Of a stretch of DNA of 64,000 nucleotides, positions 35,529 through 44,905 are shown piece by piece. This DNA comes from Thermodesulfobacteriota bacterium. Lineage in GTDB: Bacteria > Desulfobacterota > Desulfobacteria > Desulfobacterales > Desulfosudaceae. The position numbers were made by a program, and so were the translations under genes. The DNA is taken from contig JBFMDX010000003.1 in NCBI GenBank assembly GCA_040753795.1, positions 282,458 through 346,457 of the forward strand. The letters are read 5' to 3'. The stretch's first letter is position 1; every line of letters begins with the position of its first letter. The notes under the pieces are model-generated. The model searched no databases. It was not told the DNA's origin and saw only the letters and a list, made by a program, of their open reading frames with translations.

Positions 35529-36773
35529 CTATTCCACATTCCACTTTAATATTGGGCGTAGAATCTCTTCTCCTATGCTATCAACAGTTGGATTAATAAT
35601 TTCAAAAGCGAATCCTTCTTTTAGATGCTGATGGTGGCCAAATTCCGGCGACCAGACACCTATTTCGACATAATATCGCCCTGGAGATAACCACGCACCT
35701 GGTATTTGGACCTGTGCGCGATGAGTCCCTTCAAAACAACCAATTTCAGTTCCTCCAAGCGAATCAGAAGTCGCTGCATGCAAAACAACGATATTTCTCG
35801 CGTTATGTAATTTAAAGCCCACCCTGAGACCTTTAACCGCATCAACTATCCTGTATTCTAATACAATAGTAAATGTCGTATTATACTGAATATCTGGTCT
35901 TATATTATTATCGTCCATGACATATGCCCGCGCTAAGTATGCTTTATTCGGATTTTCGGGCGGATCAAACACCACCTCACCCATTGGGATACTGTTATCA
36001 AGTGAATAATGAGAAACAACCAGCGGGACATCTCCCTGTTTAACTATTTTACCGGCATTAATCCAAATAGCACGAGAGCATAACTCCAAAATAGCTGTCA
36101 TATTATGGCTTACGAACACGACAGTACGACCCTGATTAGTCATATCATCCATCTTGCCCAAACATTTTTTCTGAAAACTCAAATCACCGACCGCCAGCAC
36201 CTCATCGACAATCAGTATTTCAGATTCCAGATGCGCCGCGACAGCGAACGCCAGTCTCACATACATGCCGCTGGAGTAGCGTTTGACGGGGGTATCAAGA
36301 AATTTTTCCACTTCGGCAAAAGCGACGATTTCATCAAACCGCTGTTTGATTTCTTTTTTCGTCATGCCCAGCACGGCACCGTTCAGATAAATATTTTCTC
36401 TCCCGGATAGTTCCGGGTGAAAGCCGGTGCCCACCTCCAGAAGACTGGCGACCCGTCCCTTGAGCATAAATCCGCCTTTGGTCGGTTCGGTTATGCGGCT
36501 TAAAATTTTCAGCAAAGTGGATTTTCCCGCCCCGTTGCGGCCGATGATGCCCACCCGCTCTCCCTGATGAATCTCCAGGTTGATGTCTTTAAGCGCCCAG
36601 AACTCCTCCAGTTGGACGAGTTCCCGGTTCGGGGAAAACGGGTGACGAAGACGCTGGGCCATACCCCGCGCCTTATGCGCTACCACATCGCGCAAGGTCT
36701 GATACCGTTCACGCTTCAAGTGACCGATAAGGTAACTTTTGTATAGATGATCGATTTTAATAACGGTAGACAT
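35529..36773 (-). CDS. wzt: polysaccharide ABC exporter ATP-binding protein, Wzt-like
   Basis: The 414-residue ATPase has Walker A GRNGAGKST, signature YSSGM and Walker B LIVDEVLAVGD in the first 245 residues. A C-terminal beta-rich Wzt_C-type domain (about 260-414) follows. In O-antigen ABC systems that domain binds the non-reducing end of the polymer and gates export. Its AT-rich codons contrast with the N-terminal domain, so it may have been swapped in to match this glycan. Coupled to the permease by a 6-base gap. Confidence 0.92.
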   Translation of the reverse strand: MSTVIKIDHLYKSYLIGHLKRERYQTLRDVVAHKARGMAQRLRHPFSPNRELVQLEEFWALKDINLEIHQGERVGIIGRNGAGKSTLLKILSRITEPTKGGFMLKGRVASLLEVGTGFHPELSGRENIYLNGAVLGMTKKEIKQRFDEIVAFAEVEKFLDTPVKRYSSGMYVRLAFAVAAHLESEILIVDEVLAVGDLSFQKKCLGKMDDMTNQGRTVVFVSHNMTAILELCSRAIWINAGKIVKQGDVPLVVSHYSLDNSIPMGEVVFDPPENPNKAYLARAYVMDDNNIRPDIQYNTTFTIVLEYRIVDAVKGLRVGFKLHNARNIVVLHAATSDSLGGTEIGCFEGTHRAQVQIPGAWLSPGRYYVEIGVWSPEFGHHQHLKEGFAFEIINPTVDSIGEEILRPILKWNVE

Positions 36774-36779
36774 GGGAAT

Positions 36780-37601
36780 TCAGATCACGTCAGCGAATTT
36801 TTTCTCGGATTTTCGAAAAAACCATATACCGCCGGCCAAGGTCATCGTTACCACGAACAGAGACAGCAGAAATCCCGGCCAGTATATCTGATAATCACCA
36901 CCGAGAATTGACCACCGGAAACCGTCAATAACACCCACCATGGGGTTGAGCGAATAAACCAGACGCCACTTCTCGGGGACAATGGAACTGCTGAAACCCA
37001 CCGGCGAAATATACAGGCCCAATTGCACGAGAAAAGGAATGATGTACCGAAAGTCGCGGTACTTGACGTTAAGAGCCGCTACCCACAAGCCGGGTCCGAG
37101 GGCCGCGGCAAAGACAAGTAGAACGAATAACGGCAGCATCAACATACGCGGCCCGGGAGCAAAGCTGTAGCCGATCATCAGGCAGGCAAGAATGGCAAAG
37201 GAGATCAGAAAATCAACGAAACTCACCGCCATCGCGCTCCCGGGAATCACCAGTCGCGGAAAATAGATTTTGGATATCATGCCGGCGTTGCCGACCATGC
37301 TGTTGCCGACTTCAGCCAGAGATGACGCAAAAAACTGCCAGGGCAGCAGAGCGGCAAAAACCATGATGGGGTAAGGGGACTCGCCGGACGGGAGTTTGGC
37401 CAGTTTGCCGAAAATAATGGTAAACACAATCATGGTCAGCAGCGGCCGGATCAGTGCCCAGGCAAGACCGATGATCGTCTGTTTGTATCTGACCAGGATA
37501 TCGCGCCAGGCCAGAAAATAAAAAAGTTCCCGATATCGCCACAGGTCTTTCCAGTAGGAAATCCAGTTACGGCCGGCGGATACGTAAGTTGATGAACTCA
37601 T
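36780..37601 (-). CDS. wzm: polysaccharide ABC exporter permease, Wzm-like
   Basis: The 273-residue protein has six hydrophobic helices and the ABC-2 features WRDILVRYKQT, LLTMIVFTIIFGKLA and LNPMVGVIDGFRW. It forms the channel for lipid-linked polysaccharide across the inner membrane. It is the first gene of the exporter pair and lies at the boundary with the winged-helix regulator. Confidence 0.92.
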   Translation of the reverse strand: MSSSTYVSAGRNWISYWKDLWRYRELFYFLAWRDILVRYKQTIIGLAWALIRPLLTMIVFTIIFGKLAKLPSGESPYPIMVFAALLPWQFFASSLAEVGNSMVGNAGMISKIYFPRLVIPGSAMAVSFVDFLISFAILACLMIGYSFAPGPRMLMLPLFVLLVFAAALGPGLWVAALNVKYRDFRYIIPFLVQLGLYISPVGFSSSIVPEKWRLVYSLNPMVGVIDGFRWSILGGDYQIYWPGFLLSLFVVTMTLAGGIWFFRKSEKKFADVI

Positions 37602-37721
37602 TGGTTAACGATGTCCACACACGGGTTTGATAATTCTCAGCCGCGGAGCAAATCAACAGACAGCTCCGCCGCTTGCGTTACAACCGCATTTACTGAACAA
37701 CCATTCAGAAACATTCGTTAA

Positions 37722-38279
37722 TTATTGTTTATTCGCCCTTGATGCGTCCCAGATCAGCAGCGACGGACGAGACTGGAATTCTTTCTGAAACGTCTTGAAC
37801 TCTTCCACCGTCAGTACCAGGTGGCGGATTTTCCGCTTTAAATATCGTTCTGTTTTCCTGCTCAGATCATTCAAGTGAAACGCATCGATATTTCCGACCA
37901 GCAGCAAGTCGATAATGCCGGTATCCTTGCCCTGGGCATAATCATCGATCAGGTAGGCTTTTTCCAGGTGGCCCAGCCTTGACAAAATGCTTTCAACCAC
38001 CTGATCCAGGCCCATGACCTTGCCGACCATGGATTTTAATTCCGGGAAAAGCGGGTGTTCGCTGTTGGCCGCATACAGGACATTACGGCCGTTTTTTTCG
38101 GATGTTAGCAGCCCGGTCCTGGTAAGTTGATTCAGTTCCTCGCGGACGGCATTGGTGGAAACCTGAAACTCCTTGGCCAGTTCCCGGAGGTAGGACCGGG
38201 TTCCGGGATTAAAGAAAAACCGCACCAGGAGTTTGACGCGGGTTTTAGATGATATGAGTCCGGCAAAAAGCGTATCCAA
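37722..38279 (-). CDS. winged-helix regulator with nucleotidyltransferase-like tail
   Basis: The 185-residue protein begins with an ArsR-like winged helix (LRELAKEFQVSTNAVREELNQLTRTG) and carries a second half (DLLLVGNIDAFHLNDL, then RHLVLTVEEF) resembling a degenerate MNT-type nucleotidyltransferase. Such proteins occur next to O-antigen and capsule ABC exporters. It is a candidate local regulator of this locus. The minus-strand promoter listed next has palindromic features that may be its own operator. Confidence 0.75.
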   Translation of the reverse strand: MDTLFAGLISSKTRVKLLVRFFFNPGTRSYLRELAKEFQVSTNAVREELNQLTRTGLLTSEKNGRNVLYAANSEHPLFPELKSMVGKVMGLDQVVESILSRLGHLEKAYLIDDYAQGKDTGIIDLLLVGNIDAFHLNDLSRKTERYLKRKIRHLVLTVEEFKTFQKEFQSRPSLLIWDASRANKQ

Positions 38280-38309
38280 TTATTGTCTCTTTTATGAGTA
38301 GTTTTTCTA

Positions 38310-38337
38310 TTCATAACATATTCGAATTTTTTGTCAA
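38310..38337 (-). promoter_or_regulatory. promoter of the winged-helix regulator
   Basis: Read leftward, TTGACA (38337-38332), 16 bases, TATGAA (38315-38310). The spacer contains the palindrome ATTCGAAT. Confidence 0.5.
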
Positions 38338-38407
38338 GTATTTTCAACACAAGCGCCATCAGCCCCCGGGCAGGGGAAAACGCGAACCCCTCCGCAGGAA
38401 GTGGGCC

Positions 38408-39613
38408 TCATCCAGCTCCAGGCCGCAGCGATTCCAGCAAAGCGATGGTTTTACCGGTCAGGGCGGTCCAGGAATAGTTCTGTTCAATAAAACGCCGGCC
38501 ATTTTCACCCATCTTCCGGCCTGTTGCGGGGTCTTTCAACAGGCTGAAGATGGACTCCGCCAGGACCGGCACGTCTCCGGCCGGTACCAGTATTCCGTTA
38601 TGCCCGTCCCTGACCAGATCGGGGATTCCGCCCACGTCACTGGCCACGCAGGGAATGCCGCAGGCCATGGCCTCCATCAGGACCACCCCCAGTCCCTCCG
38701 TGTGCCCTCCCCCATCGATGACGGACGGCTGCACAAACACGGATGCCCGGTTATACAAACGCGGCATGTCGCGGTTGGGGATATGTCCCGGTAGAATGAC
38801 CCGCTCCCGGATTCCCAGATCCGCTGCCCGCTTTTTCAGATTGTCCGTTTCCGGTCCCTGCCCTCCGACAACAAGAACAAATGAAGACCGGTCCTTCAGT
38901 CGCGCCGCGGCTTCCACCAGATGGATATATCCTTTCCATTCAATATGCCGGCCCATGGCCAGCACCACCGGCATATGCTCGGGAATGCCCAGATTGGCAT
39001 AAAAAATATCGGACGAATCGATGGGCTGTGGCCTGAATATGTCCACATCCACACCCGGAGGAAGGATGTCGCAATGCCGGGGATGGTAAAAACGCGTCAG
39101 GCGGCTCATGGTATACCCGCTGTTGCAGACCACCCGGTCGGCGTAATTGATGACAAACTTTTCCAGACGGCTGTCGCCGTACCGCTCCTGGCCGTGGTGG
39201 ATCATCACCACCGCCGGCTTTCCGGTCAGTTTTCCCGCCAGCACCGCGGCCAGACCGGCCAGGGACCAGTGCGCGTAAAGCACATCACGGCCGCGGGCCA
39301 GTTTGAGGGCATGAATAAAAAACAGGCCCGTCAGAAACGGCAGTTGAAAGCGGAGCGACGGGTCCGCTTTCATGTTTTCCGGTATGCCGTAGCCATAGCA
39401 CAGACGCGACTGATTTTCCGGCCAGAAATAAGGAAACCGGCGGACGGGAACACCGTCCATGATTTCAAAACGGCTGGCGTTGTCCTGGAGCGGGGCCAGG
39501 ATTTCCACGCTTACCCCGGCCCGGTTCAGATGCCGGGCCTGCTCATAAACAAAGGTGCCGGCCGGATCTCCAGGGAAAAGAGGGAAAGAGGTTGTCAGCA
39601 TCAGCACCTTCAT
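38408..39613 (-). CDS. GT4 glycosyltransferase
   Basis: The 401-residue GT-B enzyme opens MKVLMLTTSFPLFPGDPAGTF and has VLAMGRHIEWKGYIHL and EGLGVVLMEAMACGIPCVASDVGG (donor-binding EX7E). It may use a nucleotide-sugar to extend the glycan. Its start overlaps the stop of the next gene by 4 bases, linking it to the membrane TPR protein. Confidence 0.9.
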   Translation of the reverse strand: MKVLMLTTSFPLFPGDPAGTFVYEQARHLNRAGVSVEILAPLQDNASRFEIMDGVPVRRFPYFWPENQSRLCYGYGIPENMKADPSLRFQLPFLTGLFFIHALKLARGRDVLYAHWSLAGLAAVLAGKLTGKPAVVMIHHGQERYGDSRLEKFVINYADRVVCNSGYTMSRLTRFYHPRHCDILPPGVDVDIFRPQPIDSSDIFYANLGIPEHMPVVLAMGRHIEWKGYIHLVEAAARLKDRSSFVLVVGGQGPETDNLKKRAADLGIRERVILPGHIPNRDMPRLYNRASVFVQPSVIDGGGHTEGLGVVLMEAMACGIPCVASDVGGIPDLVRDGHNGILVPAGDVPVLAESIFSLLKDPATGRKMGENGRRFIEQNYSWTALTGKTIALLESLRPGAG

Positions 39614-41148
39614 GGTTGATCCCCCCCCTTCCCATGAGCGCTTTCGGATACCGGGCCGCCGATGGCCTTGAATTCGGCCGCCGCTTGTTTCAGGCGCTCG
39701 GCCTTGGCCTGATCCATGGTCGCCAGTTTCATGTACATCTGGTCACAACGGGCATTATCGCCCGTCGCGGCAAAGGTAAGGCCCAGATTGTAATAGGGCA
39801 GCGGATCATCCGGCTTCAATTGTCCGGCGGTTTCATAAAAGGGAATTGCTTCCGCGAACTCGCCCCGGGACATGAGGGCGATGCCGTAGTTCAGATTCGC
39901 CCGAAAGCTGCAGGGGAAATATTGAAGCGTGTGGCCCATGATGGTTTCCGTGTTCCGCCACTTTCGGCATTGATCATGGCTCCTGACGCCCAGCAGCACG
40001 ACCAGGGCCAGGAAAAGGCCGATCACCCACGTCCGCGGATTTCTGGCGACGACGGCCGCCGAAGCCATCCCGACAACCGCCATGGACAGATAAAGATAGC
40101 GATCCGCCACGGTCGACGTCACCTGATAGGCGAACGGCACCAGCCCGGATACCGGGAGGATCCCGGCCGCAAAAGCGGCGGCGAGGGCCAGCCATCGCGG
40201 CCGCCGCCGAAGGCCGTAAACAAGTCCTGCCGCGGGCAGCGCCATCAGCAGATACGGATTTTGCCACGACAGGCCGGCCACCCAGGCCGGCGTCCGGCAG
40301 TAATCGATGGCCAGTACGTCCGGCCAGACGATTTTGTGAGCATAGAACATCATCGCGTCCAGGGCGATAAGGGGGCGAACAAGCCAGGCATAATCTTTTG
40401 CTGCTTCCGCCACCGGCTGGGCGGCGCGGGTGATCGCCATCACGGTCACCCCGATGACAAGCCACGGCACCAGAGGCCCGGCCATTTTCCACGAAATCCG
40501 CCGGTCTTTCCATATCATGATAAAAAACACCATGACCGGCACCGTCACCGCCGCAGGCATGGACAGAACCGCCAGGACCAGCAGGACCGTCGAGACGCCA
40601 TAATTAAGCGCCCTGTTTCCGCTGGATCTACGTTCAAGTCCGAGATAAACGTACATGGCGCCCAGTGCAAAAAAACCGCCGAGAACGCCCTTAAGACCGG
40701 TAATCCATGACACCGTTTCCACCTGGACCGGATGAAGCCCGAATATCAGGGCCCCCAGCGCCGCCCCGATCATTGACGAATTTTCAGCGCCGGATTCGTC
40801 CTTCCGGGCGGAAACGCGGCGGATAATAAGAAAAAGCAGCCAGCAATTGGCGGTATGAACCAGCAGGTTTAGCAGATGAAACAGACCCGGATCCAGGCGA
40901 CCGTTAAAAACAGCGATGGAGACCACGGCCGAACCGAACCAGACGGTATACGTCACCGGAATATACAAATTCAAAAAAGGCGCCTTCCAGAAGGACATCA
41001 GGTGGCCCACCGCGGGGTTCAGCAGAAGGGCGTTTTCAGACACATTGATGGTGTCGTCATATTTTAAAAAATCAAAAGAGATCACCTGCCCGAAGACAAG
41101 GAGAACCGGGATAATGACCGGGAAAAACCAGCGGTGCGGCTTCGTCAT
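39610..41148 (-). CDS. polytopic membrane protein with TPR tail
   Basis: The 512-residue protein has about ten membrane segments, an N-terminal FDFLKYDDTINVSEN loop, and one or two TPR units near the end (LNYGIALMSRGEFAEAIPFYETAG). The layout matches TMTC/PMT-like membrane TPR proteins, some of which mannosylate exported proteins. It overlaps both neighbours by 4 bases, forming a three-gene block with the GT4 and the YfhO-like protein. Confidence 0.75.
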   Translation of the reverse strand: MTKPHRWFFPVIIPVLLVFGQVISFDFLKYDDTINVSENALLLNPAVGHLMSFWKAPFLNLYIPVTYTVWFGSAVVSIAVFNGRLDPGLFHLLNLLVHTANCWLLFLIIRRVSARKDESGAENSSMIGAALGALIFGLHPVQVETVSWITGLKGVLGGFFALGAMYVYLGLERRSSGNRALNYGVSTVLLVLAVLSMPAAVTVPVMVFFIMIWKDRRISWKMAGPLVPWLVIGVTVMAITRAAQPVAEAAKDYAWLVRPLIALDAMMFYAHKIVWPDVLAIDYCRTPAWVAGLSWQNPYLLMALPAAGLVYGLRRRPRWLALAAAFAAGILPVSGLVPFAYQVTSTVADRYLYLSMAVVGMASAAVVARNPRTWVIGLFLALVVLLGVRSHDQCRKWRNTETIMGHTLQYFPCSFRANLNYGIALMSRGEFAEAIPFYETAGQLKPDDPLPYYNLGLTFAATGDNARCDQMYMKLATMDQAKAERLKQAAAEFKAIGGPVSESAHGKGGDQP

Positions 41149-43679
41149 GATTCCGTCTCTTTTGATGTCTTGTCAGGTTCATCATGCCGGGTGTCAACTA
41201 TGACGGAAGGGGCTCCGGCCGTATCGGGGATGACCGCTCGAACCGGAATTCCCGCTCTGGCCCGACTCCGGATCAGCATCAGCGGCCAGATCACCAGAAA
41301 CAGGGCCCATCCCCCAGCGGACACCGTCAGTCCGGCCTTTATCAACGGTGGCTGATAGATCAGCCTGATTTTATGCCGGCCCTCGCGCAGCGGTATCGCG
41401 CGCAGGGCGTAATTGGCCGGCATGATCACATAGTTTTGTCTTGCCGTTTTTTCCAGGGATACGGCCTTCCAGCCCTGGCTGAAGGTGTCCGTTACCACGA
41501 GGATAGCCGGTTTCGTCGTGTTCACCGCCAGATCGATGCTGTCGGTGGTGGCATTCAATACGGTGACGTCCCCGGCGGGCAGGCCATCCGAAGGAACGCA
41601 TGGCATCGGATCCGGTTCCGACTCGAGCACGACTTCCCGCAGCGGGTTAAAGGCGCAGGACGTAATATAGCGCAGAATGTCGTCCCTCCCGCGCATCACC
41701 TTGTACTCCCCCGCCAGAAAAGCCCGCGGCAGCGGCGACGGAAGATACGTCACCGCTTTGCTCCCGTCTGGTTTCTTGTCCACGACGGCTTTGCATCCTA
41801 ACATGGAGAAGACAGGGGACGCCTTTTTAAATGACAGATAATGGCTTGCCCCCTGCGGGTCGTATCCCTGTGATACGGCCATAAGCTCCGCATAACGGCG
41901 GCGTATTCCCGGCTGGCTGCCCCATAAATCTCCGACACCATATCTCATCCCCGCGGCAGGCCTGTTGATGTTTAAAATACGCTCACCGGGCTGCAGGGAA
42001 GAAGCCACCTGCCGTATATCGGGGTCGAGAGAGCGGTTGATATCGAAATAAGGTTTATAGTGACGGGCAAAAACGACCAGTTCGCCGACCATCATGAAAA
42101 AAATAACATGTTTTGCGAACGCCGTCTTACCGGGCGTCATGAACAAAAGGCCGATAATCAAGAAAAGAGCGCCGCCGGTCAGAAGGCCCTTCCGGGCCAG
42201 CCACGCGGCGTCGGACAGAAAACGATTCTGGTGATAGTAAAGCTCCGGAAGATACCCTTCCTTTGTTCCCGCGATTCGTCCTAATAATTCTTGCCAGAAA
42301 CGGCCCGGCATGGCAGCGTCGCCCGGCATCCATAAAAAAAAAGCCCCTATCAGCAGCAACGAGCCGATGCCCATGCAGGCCAGGACAAGCCATCTTTTTT
42401 CCCCGGGGTATCCAATACGATCATATCCGGATGCGGCCAGCATGGCCATGAACAATAAAGCCGGGATCATGAACTTCGAACTACCCCGGAACAGATCAAA
42501 ACCCGGCGCATAGGTATACAGCAGCTTAAACAATGGCGTGTTTTTGCCCAGGGCCAGAGCAATCAGTATGCCCGTCACCGCCAGCCATGCCAGACGCCTG
42601 CTCCGGACACTTTCGACCACGCCCGCGACCAGTAAGACAAATCCGGTAACGCTCACAAAAAGGTTCATTTCCCAGATATAGCACCTGCCCCAGTAGGGCA
42701 GATGATACATATCCCCGAAAAAACCGGGAATGATCATGGTTAAAAAGTTCTCGGGCGGAAATGAAAACATGGCGGCAAACCGGTAGTACACCCCCTCCCC
42801 GCGGATACTGTCCATATTGGCGGCCAGACCGGCGGCCAACTGGACCGCGCTGAGGATACCGCCGATCGAATAAATCACCGCAAGGAACAGCAACAGTCGC
42901 CATTTCCTGACATCTCCAGCCACTTTACACACGGCATATAGCCCGGCCGCGACAGCGGTAACAAAAACGGTCTGGGGATGGCCGGCCAGAACCTGGAGAC
43001 AGACGGATATGGCCCCGACCCCGCCCCATAACGGCCAAGAAGTCCGGCGCTGACTTACCCCTTCTTCCGCCGACCAGAAAGCCCAGGCACCGTCCAGGGC
43101 CATCAGGATCGGGACGGCCCATGGCAGGGCGTATATCAGACTCAAATGGCCGGCAAAAACATGCAGATAAGTCGTTCCGCCGAACATGGCCAGAAAACCG
43201 GCAAGCAAGGCGGCCGGCGGACTCCTGTCCGAATACCCGGCCCAGAGGTACGTCAACATGCCGAGCAGAAAGACATGAAGAACGATGCTCCAATTGATCG
43301 CCGCCGCCAGCGGCAAAATCAGGAACAAACAACTCAACGGATAAAGCAGGGCATCCTGGAATAAGCCCAAAAACGGGACGCCGCAAAATGCGTATGGGTT
43401 CCAGAGGGGAAGATTCCCCCGCCGAATTTCCTGGAACGCGAAATATCGCGAATAAACAAATTGATCGGATAAATCCGACCCGAACATTGAAAGAATATAC
43501 TGGTTTCCGGACAGGAACAAAACGTCCCCGAATAGAGTCAAGACCAGGGCAAGCATCACCAAAGCGGCCAGAAGGGCTGTCGGGCGGGACAGCGCCCGAC
43601 GGTGTCTTCCACAAAAACGGCCGGGAATAAACCGGATGGGGGGCGCGATCGATTTCGGTTTTTGAGCATGTGACGACAT
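41145..43679 (-). CDS. large YfhO-like membrane protein
   Basis: The 844-residue protein has 12 or so membrane segments in its first two thirds and a periplasmic-type C-terminal part. YLPSPLPRAFL, VVTDTFSQGWKAV and a GRHKIRLIYQPP segment are typical of YfhO-like proteins, which resemble GT-C glycosyltransferases. It probably transfers a sugar from a lipid carrier outside the cell. Overlaps the TPR gene by 4 bases. Confidence 0.8.
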   Translation of the reverse strand: MSSHAQKPKSIAPPIRFIPGRFCGRHRRALSRPTALLAALVMLALVLTLFGDVLFLSGNQYILSMFGSDLSDQFVYSRYFAFQEIRRGNLPLWNPYAFCGVPFLGLFQDALLYPLSCLFLILPLAAAINWSIVLHVFLLGMLTYLWAGYSDRSPPAALLAGFLAMFGGTTYLHVFAGHLSLIYALPWAVPILMALDGAWAFWSAEEGVSQRRTSWPLWGGVGAISVCLQVLAGHPQTVFVTAVAAGLYAVCKVAGDVRKWRLLLFLAVIYSIGGILSAVQLAAGLAANMDSIRGEGVYYRFAAMFSFPPENFLTMIIPGFFGDMYHLPYWGRCYIWEMNLFVSVTGFVLLVAGVVESVRSRRLAWLAVTGILIALALGKNTPLFKLLYTYAPGFDLFRGSSKFMIPALLFMAMLAASGYDRIGYPGEKRWLVLACMGIGSLLLIGAFFLWMPGDAAMPGRFWQELLGRIAGTKEGYLPELYYHQNRFLSDAAWLARKGLLTGGALFLIIGLLFMTPGKTAFAKHVIFFMMVGELVVFARHYKPYFDINRSLDPDIRQVASSLQPGERILNINRPAAGMRYGVGDLWGSQPGIRRRYAELMAVSQGYDPQGASHYLSFKKASPVFSMLGCKAVVDKKPDGSKAVTYLPSPLPRAFLAGEYKVMRGRDDILRYITSCAFNPLREVVLESEPDPMPCVPSDGLPAGDVTVLNATTDSIDLAVNTTKPAILVVTDTFSQGWKAVSLEKTARQNYVIMPANYALRAIPLREGRHKIRLIYQPPLIKAGLTVSAGGWALFLVIWPLMLIRSRARAGIPVRAVIPDTAGAPSVIVDTRHDEPDKTSKETES

Positions 43680-43783
43680 AAACGTCCTGCCGGTATGTAT
43701 GGAGTAAGGACAGGCCAGGGTTGCATTAATCCGGTCAGCAAAATTTGCCGGCGTTTGAACGCGGGTTCATGACGGTCCCGGCA

Positions 43784-44755
43784 TCAACGAAATGAAGACT
43801 TTTTTTCCGGATCTTCAATACCGATGGCAGACGCGATCACGTACAACGGCCGGCCTTTAACCTCCTCATACACGCGCGCCAGATATTCTCCCTGAATACC
43901 GTTGCTGACCATCAGAAGCCCTATCAGAAAAAAGAGAAAGACGGCCACGGTGGTAACGCCTCTGGCGACATGAATACCATGGAGCAAGGCGTCAACCCCG
44001 ATCATCAGTCCCCGCAGAAAACTTAAAAAGGCGATCAAAAAGCCGACATATGTCCAAAGGCGCAAAGGAAAAGTGGAAAAGCCGAAAAGCCCGTCCAGAG
44101 CAAAATTCCACAGGCGAACAAACTTCCACTTTGACTGGTTAAGACGCCTCGTCCGGACCAGGTACGGAAAGCTGGTCACGCGGAATCCGGCCCAGGCGTA
44201 AATCCCCTTCATGAACCGTGTCCGTTCCGGCAATTGGTTGATGACCGCCACCACTTTCCCGTCGATAAGCCGGAAATCGGAACCACCCGGAAGAATATCG
44301 ACCTGGGTGACGATACGCAGAATACGATAGTACAAACGGGTAAGATGCTTCTTGACGATTCCCTCCCCGGTTCTGGCCGTATTCAGCGGAACCACCATAT
44401 CGTAACCCTCCTCCCGCCATAACCGGATCATTTCCGGGATAACGGCGGGCGGGTGCTGCAAATCAGCGTCAATAATAAGAACGGCCCTGCCTTTCGCAAA
44501 GCCGAGCCCGCAGGTCAGGGCCGCCTCTTTACCGAAATTGCGGGAAAAGCTTAAGCACTTGATGCGATGGTCGTTGCCATGGGCTGCCGCGATCACGGCC
44601 GCCGTCGCATCAGTGCTGCCGTCGTTAATAAAAAGCATTTCCCACGTGACCGGAAGCGTGTCAAGAACGGGGACGATTTCTTCCAGAAAAGGAGGGATAT
44701 TATTCATCTCATTATAACATGGCACCAATACGGTAATATCAGCGTTGTCTTCCAT
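43784..44755 (-). CDS. GT2 glycosyltransferase, ArnC/GtrB-like
   Basis: The 323-residue protein has VLVPCYNEMNNIPPFL, FINDGSTDAT, IIDADLQHPP and two C-terminal membrane helices (about 232-258 and 268-295), the ArnC/GtrB layout. Such enzymes load a sugar onto undecaprenyl phosphate for a GT-C partner in the periplasm; the YfhO-like protein nearby is a possible partner. Confidence 0.9.
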   Translation of the reverse strand: MEDNADITVLVPCYNEMNNIPPFLEEIVPVLDTLPVTWEMLFINDGSTDATAAVIAAAHGNDHRIKCLSFSRNFGKEAALTCGLGFAKGRAVLIIDADLQHPPAVIPEMIRLWREEGYDMVVPLNTARTGEGIVKKHLTRLYYRILRIVTQVDILPGGSDFRLIDGKVVAVINQLPERTRFMKGIYAWAGFRVTSFPYLVRTRRLNQSKWKFVRLWNFALDGLFGFSTFPLRLWTYVGFLIAFLSFLRGLMIGVDALLHGIHVARGVTTVAVFLFFLIGLLMVSNGIQGEYLARVYEEVKGRPLYVIASAIGIEDPEKKSSFR

Positions 44756-44797
44756 CGGCGGGTCCCGGGATATTAATTAGTATGAAATCGGTTGAAG

Positions 44798-44824
44798 CAT
44801 ATAAACTACCGTCCTGATTGTCAA
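44798..44824 (-). promoter_or_regulatory. possible promoter of the ArnC/GtrB-like gene
   Basis: Read leftward, TTGACA (44824-44819) and TATATG (44803-44798) with a short 15-base spacer, 43 bases before the ATG at 44755. Confidence 0.35.
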
Positions 44825-44905
44825 TGTCTTCGTCTCATCTTGCGTTTATCCGAACCCGGCCGGGAAATTAACCGCAAATGAATATCCGCGCCGGTTGCCG
44901 CTGCT

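Noticed and set aside
39592..40710. 372-codon plus-strand frame opposite the membrane TPR gene
   Set aside because: Arg/His/Gly/Gln-rich shadow of the real minus-strand membrane protein.
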